Below, one piece after another: positions 55,923-64,000 of a stretch of 64,000 nt of DNA. The notes beneath the pieces were generated by a model that was given only the letters and a program-made list of their open reading frames with translations, ran no database searches and was not told the DNA's origin. The translations under genes and the position numbers were made by a program. The stretch comes from Rhyacichthys aspro (Eukaryota; Chordata; Actinopteri; Gobiiformes; Rhyacichthyidae): positions 4,607,640 to 4,671,639 of the forward strand of contig CM072152.1 in assembly GCA_036850595.1 (NCBI GenBank). The letters are read 5' to 3'. Numbering within the stretch: the first letter of the stretch is position 1; each line of letters starts with the position of its first letter.

Positions 55923-58449
55923 GTACAAACAATATATTCAATTTAACTTTTAAAGACTGTTATTTAAACTATGTGTAACTAATTCGAATCTCATCTTTTC
56001 TCTAAAGAATGGATTTTCCTATTTATGTGTACAAGTCCAGAAGAGGCATGAAGCGTGGAGACGAGAACAAGGTAAATTAAATTTTTTATATTTTATGATT
56101 ACTTTATTTGCCTACTTTTCACATTGAAATTCAATAACAACATGTGAACCTGTCTTTAGGAGACGTACAAGTTGCCACACAGGCTGATTGAGAAGAAGAG
56201 ACGTGACAGAATCAATGAATGCATTGCGCAGCTTAAGGATTTGCTGCCAGAACATCTGAAGCTTACAGTGAGTGTAACTTACTACACATGGCATATCTGC
56301 AAGTAGCCAGACAATTTGAGACTTTGCACGTTTTTTTATTCAACCTATTATATCAATATGTAAACCTGAATAAAATCTGTTTAAATACAGTATAAATAAG
56401 CATTGTTAAAAAAAACACAGAAATATAAGAATATATATTTTTATGTTTTCATTTTTGAGAGTTTGATGTAAATGTGCTGTTTGTGTGTGTACGTGGATTG
56501 CATGACTTCGCGGGTGTTCTCGACTTGTCCCCCGTTCAGCTGCAGAATGTGTTACATAAGAAAGATCAACATGCTTATCGAAGGTCTTCCTGTTTTAGAC
56601 GCTGGGCCATTTGGAGAAAGCCGTGGTGCTGGAACTCACTCTGAAGCATGTGAAAGCCCTCAGTGCCCTGTTGGAGCAGCAGCAGCAGAAAATTATCGCC
56701 CTGCAGAAGGACCTGCAAATAAGTATGTGGTCTTTGAATATGCACAATGAATGAGAGGTTTTATTTTAGGGAATAATCATATTAAAGCAACACTACGTAA
56801 CTTTTTAGGATTCGGTCCTGCAACTGCACTCACATTGTTTAGGTCTAAATATAGTAAATTAAAAAAATGGAACAAATTTGGCAACATTCTTATCAAATCG
56901 TCACTCAGATAGTGGAATATGGTGAGCGGGTTTAAAAGCCAGGGGTCATTCTTCTTTTTTCACAATTACAGGAGTAATTTATACCCCATTCATATTTTAA
57001 AATTCATCTAATATTTTTTCATAGAAGTCCATAACATCTCCAACTTAATGACTTTTTCTCAAATGGCTTTATTAATCATTTGCAACAGGATATTAGCAAT
57101 GGCTTTTACCGCCAATGGTCAATGTTCCTTTTTCAAAATTAAATTTCATTACAAGTCTTTGAAATCAGTATTTTATTGAAAAAGTTACATAATGTTGCTT
57201 TAACACTGGAACCTCCATTGGGTCATTTTTACCCGATTCATATTTTTTAAATTCATGTAGGACCATAACATGTTCAACTTAATGACTTTTCCTCTAGTGG
57301 CTTTATTGGGCATTCAGTTAATTCAAAGACTTATGAAAATTTATGTAAAAACACACTACTAGGTCACTTTTATGCCATTGATAACAAAATATAATTTTGC
57401 GACACTAGTACTGAATAAGAGCAATCTCTGCCCATCATATTAGCTTAACATATACAGTAAAATTGATTTCATACTGAAGTGCTTATTTTTATTCAATTTG
57501 CACTTTAAAAATAGTAGTGTCAAAGTCTAACACTGTTGTAGCAGTGGGTAAAAATGACCCAATGATGGTATTTGAATGTTAGCAGATTTAGTATTAAACA
57601 ATTTATTTGAAATTCTAATTTAAATTTGTTCCACTAGGTGATCATGGTGGCGACAGTGTAGAAACTAGCGAGGAGATGTTCCGCTCCGGTTTCCACCTAT
57701 GCGCTAAAGAAGTCCTTCACTATCTGTCCAACCAAGAGAGCAGAGACCTCACGGCTTCCCACGTCATCAGCCACATCCACAAAGTCGCGGCCGAAGTCCT
57801 GCATCACCAAGATGAATCCGTCCATCACACTTCGGAGAAGAACGCACCAGTGGTACAACCTCCGAGGGCCTCCGATGGCCATGCTAAGAACTGCGTCCCC
57901 GTCATACAACGGACTTTTACCCACGGGACGGGGGAGCAGAGCGGCAGTGACACGGACACAGACAGTGGGTACGGGGGCGAACACGACAAGCGGGACAAAG
58001 CCAAGTGGTCAGAAAGTCGTGGGAGGGAAGGGGAGCTCAAACACCTGCCGCCGGTACCTGAATGCATCAAGCAGGAAGGTGACGGGCCTCCAGCAAAAAA
58101 ATCCAAGCCGGACTCTTCGGACTATGCTGTCTCTGAAGCTTCTAGCAAGGACAGTTACGTAAATTTCTCCCCAAACCAGCCGCCGTTTTGCCTGCCCTTC
58201 TACCTCATCCCCCCTGCAGCTGCCGCGGCTGCTGCTTATCTGCCCATGCTGGACAAGTGCTGGTATCCCGGGGGCATGCCAGTCATGTACCCAGGCATGA
58301 GCGGCTTACCTCAAGAGACACTCCCATCATCCTTGGTCATGTCCCCCAGAGCAGGCTCCCCGTTGCCCCACCAGACACCCATGGACTCCTCTATTCTTCA
58401 CAAAGCTTTGAAGCAAATCCCCCCTCTCAACCAAGAAACCAAAGACTAA
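55846..58449 (+). CDS. bhlhe40: bHLH-Orange transcriptional repressor DEC1 / BHLHE40, complete
   Basis: A nuclear repressor that binds class B E-boxes and dampens CLOCK-BMAL1 output, with roles in hypoxia response and differentiation. Exons 55846-55922, 56008-56071, 56160-56267, 56599-56722 and 57638-58449 join in frame to 394 residues (human about 412). Visible are: the N-terminus MERITSAQPP; the basic region with its family proline (KLPHRLIEKKRRDRIN, about 51-66); helix-loop-helix to about 107 followed by a Gln run; the Orange domain from about 139 to 180; CVPVIQRTF; SDTDTDSGYGG; a sumoylation-type IKQE with Lys269; QPPFCLPFYLIPP; and the terminus PPLNQETKD. The C-terminal half lacks the long Ala/Gly tracts of BHLHE41, which decides DEC1. 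The start is chosen by family identity. It lies next to itpr1, as in mammals. Confidence 0.98.
56008..56071 (+). CDS. bhlhe40: bhlhe40 exon 2
   Basis: Completes Gly26, then MDFPIYVYKSRRGMKRGDEN plus K. Acceptor TTCTCTAAAG, donor GTAAAT. VYKSRRG is the family sequence ahead of the bHLH. Confidence 0.95.
56160..56267 (+). CDS. bhlhe40: bhlhe40 exon 3, basic region and helix 1
   Basis: Reads ETYKLPHRLIEKKRRDRINE and CIAQLKDLLPEHLKLT, identical to human DEC1 as I recall it. Phase 0; donor GTGAGT. Confidence 0.99.
56268..56598. other. bhlhe40 intron 3
   Basis: 331 nt. Contains one TTACATAA (56552-56559). Otherwise AT-rich and featureless. Confidence 0.6.
56599..56722 (+). CDS. bhlhe40: bhlhe40 exon 4, loop, helix 2 and Gln run
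   Basis: Reads TLGHLEKAVVLELTLKHVKA then LSALLEQQQQKIIALQKDLQ. Ends in phase 1; donor GTATGT. Confidence 0.99.
56786..57199. mobile_element. TTAA-flanked MITE, 414 bp
   Basis: The left end AGCAACACTACGTAACTTTT and the right end in reverse AGCAACATTATGTAACTTTT differ at two of 20 positions. Both are bounded by TTAA (56782-56785 and 57200-57203), the piggyBac-type target duplication. The inner part at about 56985-57080 resembles the neighbouring element. No coding frame. Confidence 0.85.
57204..57577. mobile_element. Second TTAA-type MITE, about 374 bp
   Basis: CATTGGGTCATTTTTACC near the left end (57217-57234) is repeated inverted near the right end (57545-57562), with a further weaker match out to the termini. 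The left border is the TTAA at 57200-57203 that also closes the previous element; the right border is a degenerate TTAG. Exact ends are approximate. Confidence 0.65.
57638..58449 (+). CDS. bhlhe40: bhlhe40 exon 5 (Orange domain to C-terminus)
   Basis: Starts by completing Ser125, then DHGGDSVETSEEMFRSGFHL. Contains the Orange domain, CVPVIQRTF, SDTDTDSGYGG, IKQE, an alanine tract of seven (human has only a short SATA here) and the terminal PPLNQETKD before TAA. Acceptor TTCCACTAG. Confidence 0.99.
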
Positions 58450-59500
58450 AAAAGTTGTAATGTTCTGAGGGTAAACAGACAAAAGAAAAAGGACTGGTAT
58501 GCTTTTTCAAACCACAGCTGTTGTTTGGCCCTACCATTTTGTTGACCTTCACAAAATGGCCGCCACCCTCTTTTTATATTAGCTCCTCACACGCTGAAAC
58601 TGGACCTTGTTGGCATCTTTTGAGGGGGAGCACCCACATAATGGCTCAGATGACTGGTCACATGACTCGGAATCACTGTGAACAATTTCAAAGAGGGTTT
58701 CCGTCGATGAATGTCACAAGTAGAATGTAAGGCACAGATAAAGCGCCAACCCCCAATGCCCCTGAAATACATTTGCACACACCGGTTTGTAATGAATGTA
58801 AAAGATTGAACAAAGCCCCTCGTAGATGCTGCTTAATCTACCTGATGTAGATCTGAGTCTACTTAGTATTTATCGCTCCTGTAACTGCAAATTTTTGAGA
58901 ATGTTACCAAATGTGGTCATCAGTGGTGACCAGCTGAAGACCTTTATCCTCACCCTTCGATTACCTTGGAACTCGGTGGATGTTAGAAAGAATTCAGGGC
59001 GTCGTTTAGGCGTGCCACTCATTTCTGCCGAAGATTGAAGTGGCCGCACACGCTGTTTTTACGGTGACTCATGACTAGTGTGTCTAGATGGAGTTTCTGT
59101 GAAGTATTGTCTTGTAACTTTTGTTTTTGTTTCGACATCTATTTTTGATACATTGAGTGTAATTGCTTTGACGAAGGTTTAGGTCATTTCGCTGTATGCC
59201 GTCTGGATGTGTATATAGCATTGATTTTAATAATTTGCATCTCGCCCATCAGTTCCCGGTCCTAGCTCATGCTGTTGCCTTTAATCGTTTAAACAGCAAC
59301 ACGTTTGGATGTATTTGCTTTTACTGTGTATGTGGCAAAGAGAGTGAATGTAATGTTCAAAAACAAGAAATAATAGTTTTGTATAGAAAGAGGTACTTTG
59401 GATTTTTATTGTTCAAATGTAAAACCAGGTTGTTTGCTGTATATATTTTGTATATTATTGATATATATTAAAATATTAATAAAGGTTTTTTTTTCCCCAC
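58450..59500 (+). other. bhlhe40: bhlhe40 3' UTR (end inferred)
   Basis: About 1.05 kb from the stop to just past AATAAA at 59478-59483, with several TATT/ATTTTTG stretches near the end. The short frames in it are not supported as coding. Confidence 0.75.
59478..59483 (+). terminator. bhlhe40: bhlhe40 poly(A) signal
   Basis: AATAAA followed by GGTTTTTTTTTCCCC and TTTGTGTTTG, a typical U/GU-rich downstream element. Confidence 0.8.
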
Positions 59501-61651
59501 ATGGAATTTGTGTTTGACTGCCTGATGGCTTAAACGTGTCGTAGCCAGCCGAACCTGACAGCTCCTCATAACAACACACACTTACATAACACTTACATAA
59601 CCCATAAAGCGGCAGGGCTTCTGTAAATCAAGAGCGCGTCTGAGATTACAAGCTGTAAACATTTGGAATATGAAAGGATTGGAAAGAAATTACACAGAGA
59701 ATGTCACATGAAACATGACTCACTATTTTTTAATTGTGCAAACAGAGCCTAGTGTTTATTGTTAAAGTAATAAAAGCCTATCTTTCCAACCATAACATCA
59801 CCTCTGGATTTAAACTTAGCACTGTTTCCTGCAATGAATAAAGGCAATTGCAATATAAAAGCATCTGACATATTTGTGGTGTGTTTTAGTTGGTTTTGGC
59901 TTAATCCTACACAATAGCCACTCTCCGACCATGAAAATGCACTGGATGAGTTAAGAAAATGAGATGACTTCAGAGAACCACAGTGGAAATAGAAGGTGAG
60001 TTTGAAGAAGGAAAGGTTGCTTTGATTTACTTTCACTTTTAATGATGCGGAAGGAGCGTTTGCATCAGCACTTTGCCCACTGTTTAGCTGCTGCTTCCTA
60101 CTGTTAGTAACAATGAAAGTACAAACTAGTTTGTCTTTGCCACCCACCATTACTGCAGTCTCTTGTTCAACCAGTAAAAAAAACATTCTAGCATAAGCTC
60201 CAGTCTGGCTCAAGGTGTTTTTTTTTATGTCATGTATGCTGCAGAGGCGCCATCTTGTGGAGTTGTCACGCATTGACCCGCTCTATTCAACGTACACATA
60301 TTTTAAGAAATCAATATGATGCTACTTCAGTGTATACTAATGCACTATTAAATTAAAAATACACCTATTTGAGTTCATATCTCACATGGATTTAACTTGT
60401 AAGATATGATCTTTTTGGAGTGCACAAAACAGTGTTAGCAGCAGTTAAAGGCTAAAGACTATATATTATAATTAACTGTATAATTACATGCATAAGAGTG
60501 ACAGTATTTGATGACAGGACTGAGTAAAAAATAACCAATCTTGGCAGTGAGACTGAATGTGTGTTTGTGCTTGTCAGGTTATGTGAGTTAGTTTATACTG
60601 AAGTACCTCCACTATGTAACTCTGTGGTGGTTAAGGGTGTATTGGGGCCCCCTGATACATACTGTCTGAGCCTCCCAAAGTCTCTAGAAGCACCACTGCA
60701 CTGTAGCAGAATCACACATCAACACAACTCTATATCTCTTCAGATTTATAGAGAAATACTTTAAGTTTGAAGCATTGCAGTTTTATCCAGAATCCTCTAG
60801 AGGGCACAAATCCCACAAAGTTAGTTAACTTAAGGGATTTCAAATTAATACGTTTTAAATAACCTGCTTTGAAACCTCTAGCTTATGTTTTTAAATCCAA
60901 AATCCATTTTACATTGTCCAATTCATTGGATAAATTTTAGGGATAATAAATGAATAAATAACATTTTATCTTTTAAATTAAAATACTTGTACATTGTGAT
61001 ACTTTTTTATTTCTTGATACAGCTTGCTAATGTCCTGTAGAGTTAGCATCAAATAAATCCAAAATAGGCCTGCACATGAAATGTCAATTCATTTATTTTT
61101 GCATTAAAGGGAATTATTGTTTTTATGTATTTATTTGTTTATTTTTACATTTCCCTGGTTTATCCTCAGTGACTGTGTTGAGCCTTTTCTGATGGAAATA
61201 ACGCATATGAAATAACAAACAAACAACTATGCCTATATATTTAAAATAAAAACATAAAAAAAACAAAAAACATTGAATTAAAATAACCAATCTTGTATCA
61301 AGTGCATCATAGTTGGACGGGGAAAAAAGCGTATGAAAAAAGTAAATCTACATACTTTAACTCAACGCTTCAAGGAGCACATAGGAAAATTATTTAAGCT
61401 AAAGAGAAATAACAAAGCCAAGTAGTTCCTGTTTTCGGTTCCCAGTCTCGTGACAACTCATGTTTAACAGGCTAAACTGGTAATAAACTTTCCCTCTGCT
61501 CATTAAAGCGTTCATATGGCCTGCACAGCCACATCCTGTTTTATTCTGAAAAGCGGAAGTATCCTTGTAACTCCTATTCTTTCGGTTCTGAGGCGGACTC
61601 GTGATTGGAGTAGTCTCCGCCGTCTCTGCATTGCCCTGGACCGCTGTGGCC
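59501..61651. other. bhlhe40-naaa intergenic region
   Basis: 2.1 kb of mostly AT-rich sequence. It has a tandem pair of TTACATAA octamers at 59582-59600. The last 130 nt (from about 61520) are GC-richer and probably hold the naaa promoter and 5' UTR. A 174-codon minus-strand frame at 59749-60273 shows no family features and is not called. Confidence 0.55.
59582..59600. promoter_or_regulatory. Tandem D-box-like octamers 3' of bhlhe40
   Basis: TTACATAA at 59582-59589 and again at 59593-59600, in a duplicated CTTACATAACA unit of 11 bp, about one helical turn. The octamer fits the PAR-bZIP/E4BP4 (D-box) consensus core. Function is inferred. Confidence 0.4.
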
Positions 61652-61833
61652 ATGCTGCTCCGAGGCTGGCTGCTGGTCATCGGGCTCTCTGGGTCCTGCT
61701 GCTGGGGGCTGGGGGAGTTTACCCCTCCCACAATCAACATCAGCCTGGACCAGGACCCCGAGGTGCGCTGGGAGCCCCTGAGCCAGTACTTCGACCCGGA
61801 GTACCTCAAGAATGCTTCCGCAGACGTTATTGA
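61652..61833 (+). CDS. naaa: naaa exon 1
   Basis: Signal peptide, then [20 protein letters not shown] and [15 protein letters not shown], with NIS and NAS glycosylation sequons. Ends in phase 2 at GA|GTAAGT. Confidence 0.9.
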
Positions 61834-64000
61834 GTAAGTTCTTCTCAAGAGTCCGGTCAATAAAGCAAGTTTTAACTGTTACTGCTGCTTTATAACTATG
61901 CTGTGAGTTATGATTGAGTTAAATTAATTTTATTTTGGTAGACTGCTTTATTGCAAGTTTTGTATTGTTTAATGTAAGGTCTCTAGCGATATTACTACAC
62001 TAATGCAAAGGTGTCAAATTTTACGAAAGCCACAGAAGTGAACAAGAATCATATCGAAAGTAAGATATTATATAATATAATATTGCTAATTTGCTTTTGT
62101 TATCTGGTTTAACCGAATAGCCCACCATAAAAGCCATGGTAAAAAGCTCATAGTTTATGAAAATTGACCCATAATCCGTCTGTCTTTTGTGTGTGTGTAT
62201 TTAATCCTTAATCAATCAGACTGAAATCACAGAAAATGGAAAAAAGTACTCCCAGAAAGTTATTAAAATGTCCCATAGTTATGGCTTTTGGGCTTTAGAG
62301 TTCCTTTTTATCATCATCTTCTCGCTTTTTACCTGTTTTCTGCATTCTTAATTGTTCCCCTATTATTGCTTGTTACACAGATGTATTTGGGGCTGGATAA
62401 AAAGTGCAAAGGTCATATTTGGCCCTTGGGACTTGAACTTGACGCATGATATTTGTTTACAGTGACTGCAGTGATATGTCTCTTTCAGCTCGACAGTTCC
62501 CAAATGGGTGCACGAGGCTGTTAAACCTGTGGTGTTGGCACTGGATAAGTATATTCCACAGCCGTATGCAGGAGAGATCCGGGGGTTAGCCACACATATC
62601 GGTGGAAGCCTTTCAGACGCCATCATTCTCAACTTCGCCTATGAAGTAACTGCGTACGTATTGTTTGTAATCACTTGTTTGGAGGGTCGTAAAAGTATTA
62701 ATATAGTATTTGTTTTTTTTATTATTATTTCTTTATTATTATTTAAAGTAGGTATTACATTTTGTTTACCAATGTCTTAGTTTTCAAATTTTTATATTGG
62801 ATAATATAATTCAGGTCATTTATGGTCAGATGTTGCCTTTAAAATATTTTCTCTCTAATATAATTTTATCGGTGTAGCAGCAACCTTAATTTAATGTCAA
62901 TGTCTATTAAAAGTCTTAGGACAGCAGTGTAAATTCCAATACCAATAGAAAGCAAACTAAAAGGTGATATTAGCAAAGTGAGGCAATTGAAATTGGCCAA
63001 CCAAAGAAAAAGTTGAAAAAACTTTGACCACATCTCTACTAATCTACGGTTGATGATGTCACCTAATTTAAGTTAACCTCACTCTGTTACTGCATCTGTG
63101 CTTTAAAACTCACCAGCACTCAATAGCTCACTCATATACACCACCACTGCTCTTCTACAAATTAATAAATATGTCATAAAAATATTAATATTTGCTGGTG
63201 ATTTAAAAGTGAAAATGGCATTAAAAAGGTCTCATATTTTATTTGTAAACCTCTGGAGGTACTTTGGAACATGAATGAGCACATTTATTTTTTTGTACTA
63301 TAGATTTTGCACCAGCATCATAACTCAGGACAAAAATGGGAATGTGTACCATGGCAGGAATCTGGATTACCCACATCCTGTTCTGAGGAATCTAACCATC
63401 AATGTCAATTTCCTGAAGAACGGAAAGGTACTGTAGGATCACATCTAGTATGGGTCCTTTGTCTCATTGTCATTTCCCTCTCTGTTTTCTGCATAAATCC
63501 ACTGTTCCCAGTAATTAAAGGCTATAAGGCAATATTAAACTGAAGTGATAGCCTCCTTCTAAAACTCCATTTCAGATTGTCTACCAAGGCACTTCATTTG
63601 CGGGTTATGTTGGCCTATGGACTGGACAGAGCCCAAATAAGTTCACTGTATCTGGTGACCAACGTGGTAAGACAGCTATACTTCTCTAAAGTCACCATTA
63701 CTAAGTAGGTTTCAGATCTCAGATTGTTTGTTTGTGGATGTGATCACAAGGCAGTGAACACTGGTGGAACTGGTGGAAGAACTGGGTATCTGCGTTCCTG
63801 TTTCAAAGGTCTCCAGTCAGCTGGTTGGTCAGGGAGGTGAGTAGGAAGGTCTAGGGACAGAGTTTGAGACAGAGAAGTGAAACTGGCTAATTCCCTGTAA
63901 ACGCTGCAGACACTGGAGAACGCAGAAGACTTCCTGGACGCAGTGATCCGTCTTTCTAAAGTGCCCATCATCACTGGGGTCTATTACATCGTGGGAGGGG
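61652..64000 (+). CDS. naaa: N-acylethanolamine acid amidase-like, 5' part (six exons, runs off the window)
   Basis: A lysosomal N-terminal-nucleophile hydrolase of the acid ceramidase family that would cleave fatty-acid ethanolamides such as palmitoylethanolamide. Exons 61652-61833, 62489-62653, 63304-63427, 63576-63666, 63751-63836 and 63910-64000+ give 246 codons so far (human about 359 in all). Residues 1-20 are a signal peptide ([13 protein letters not shown]). The propeptide follows to about 117, then Cys118 in FCTS, the expected self-cleavage site and nucleophile, then HGRNLDYP with the catalytic-site Arg and Asp, and [20 protein letters not shown]. This last stretch is closer to NAAA than to ASAH1, which has a long insert after HGRNMD. 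An in-frame ATG at 61601 would bury the signal peptide, so 61652 (context GTGGCCATGC) is preferred. Confidence 0.92.
61834..62488. other. naaa intron 1
   Basis: 655 nt, AT-rich. Nothing recognised. Confidence 0.6.
62489..62653 (+). CDS. naaa: naaa exon 2
   Basis: Reads [34 protein letters not shown] and [15 protein letters not shown] and the QP-(Y/F)-x-GEIRG segment are NAAA signatures. Phase 2 at the end; donor GTACGT. Confidence 0.95.
62654..63303. other. naaa intron 2
   Basis: 650 nt, AT-rich. Nothing recognised. Confidence 0.6.
63304..63427 (+). CDS. naaa: naaa exon 3, catalytic Cys
   Basis: Reads [40 protein letters not shown] and K. Cys118 is the predicted nucleophile; GRNLD is the substrate/catalytic motif. 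Phase 0; donor GTACTG. Confidence 0.97.
63576..63666 (+). CDS. naaa: naaa exon 4
   Basis: Reads [20 protein letters not shown] and [10 protein letters not shown]. Ends in phase 1; donor GTAAGA. Confidence 0.97.
63751..63836 (+). CDS. naaa: naaa exon 5
   Basis: Reads [20 protein letters not shown] then [15 protein letters not shown] matches NAAA. The acceptor is ATCACAAG with a weak pyrimidine tract; the nearby CAG at 63752-63754 would keep frame length differently and lose the family sequence, so AAG is preferred. Donor GTGAGT. Confidence 0.85.
63910..64000 (+). CDS. naaa: naaa exon 6 (truncated by window end)
   Basis: Reads [20 protein letters not shown] then [10 protein letters not shown], the NAAA YYIVGG motif. 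The exon continues past 64000. Confidence 0.95.

Larger units (their letters stand above)
56723..57637. other. bhlhe40 intron 4, mostly MITE sequence
   Basis: 915 nt. Two TTAA-flanked inverted-repeat elements (56786-57199 and 57204-57577) occupy nearly all of it. Confidence 0.7.

Noticed and set aside
57697..58106. Minus-strand frames opposite bhlhe40 exon 5
   Set aside because: Shadows of a GC-rich coding exon; no independent support.
59749..60273. 174-codon minus-strand open frame between bhlhe40 and naaa
   Set aside because: It has no recognisable domain, is low in structure, shows no splice or promoter context, and lies in AT-rich intergenic DNA. The length is unusual but possible by chance.
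61601..61651. Upstream in-frame ATG for naaa
   Set aside because: It would place 17 extra residues ahead of a well-formed signal peptide, and its context is poorer than that of 61652.
61516..61833. 105-codon frame starting at 61516 overlapping naaa exon 1
   Set aside because: A different frame from the signal peptide and conserved naaa residues; it only reflects GC-rich exon sequence.
1..64000. CRISPR arrays, operons, phage or bacterial systems
   Set aside because: The DNA is clearly vertebrate, with spliced genes, and no regularly spaced repeats or prokaryotic gene arrangement are seen.

Overview
This is a stretch of vertebrate nuclear DNA, almost certainly from a ray-finned (teleost) fish. 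It is AT-rich. The genes are split by GT-AG introns with polypyrimidine tracts, and the introns carry fish-type MITEs, SINEs and microsatellites. All three genes read left to right: the 3' part of an inositol 1,4,5-trisphosphate receptor type 1 gene (itpr1), a complete bhlhe40 (DEC1) gene, and the first six exons of an N-acylethanolamine acid amidase-like gene (naaa), which runs off the right edge.

itpr1 (277-52393) is represented by 23 coding exons whose phases join into one frame of 1064 codons plus a stop. The window opens inside the neuron-specific SII alternative-splice region. Three microexons of 36, 36 and 48 nt make a 40-residue insert. They are followed by the RRES cAMP-kinase site, the coupling/regulatory domain, transmembrane segments S1-S6 with the GGGVGD selectivity filter, the Cys2/His2 linker and the C-terminal coiled coil ending NPQQPA. 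The very large introns (up to about 10.3 kb) hold most of the repeats and several GC-richer islands. A 3' UTR with candidate poly(A) signals follows.

bhlhe40 (55846-58449) has five coding exons and encodes 394 residues: bHLH, Orange domain, a sumoylation-type IKQE motif and the family C-terminus PPLNQETKD. Upstream, between about 54.3 and 55.8 kb, are CpG-rich segments with a perfect CRE and two CACGTG E-boxes, fitting a clock- and cAMP-responsive gene. Its 3' UTR ends near an AATAAA at 59478.

naaa (61652 to beyond 64000) starts with a signal peptide and carries the catalytic Cys in FCTS and the HGRNLDYP motif. About 2.1 kb of apparently non-coding DNA separates it from bhlhe40.

itpr1 and bhlhe40 are also neighbours in mammals, and the ITPR2/BHLHE41 pair mirrors this. 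The naaa neighbour is not the mammalian arrangement. I did not find an unknown gene system. The observations most worth following are the split SII microexons, the loss of the DEVD caspase motif, a recurrent TTATGTAA (D-box/PAR-bZIP-like) octamer across the itpr1 introns and beside bhlhe40, and several well-delimited MITE/SINE insertions, including two TTAA-flanked elements filling the last bhlhe40 intron.
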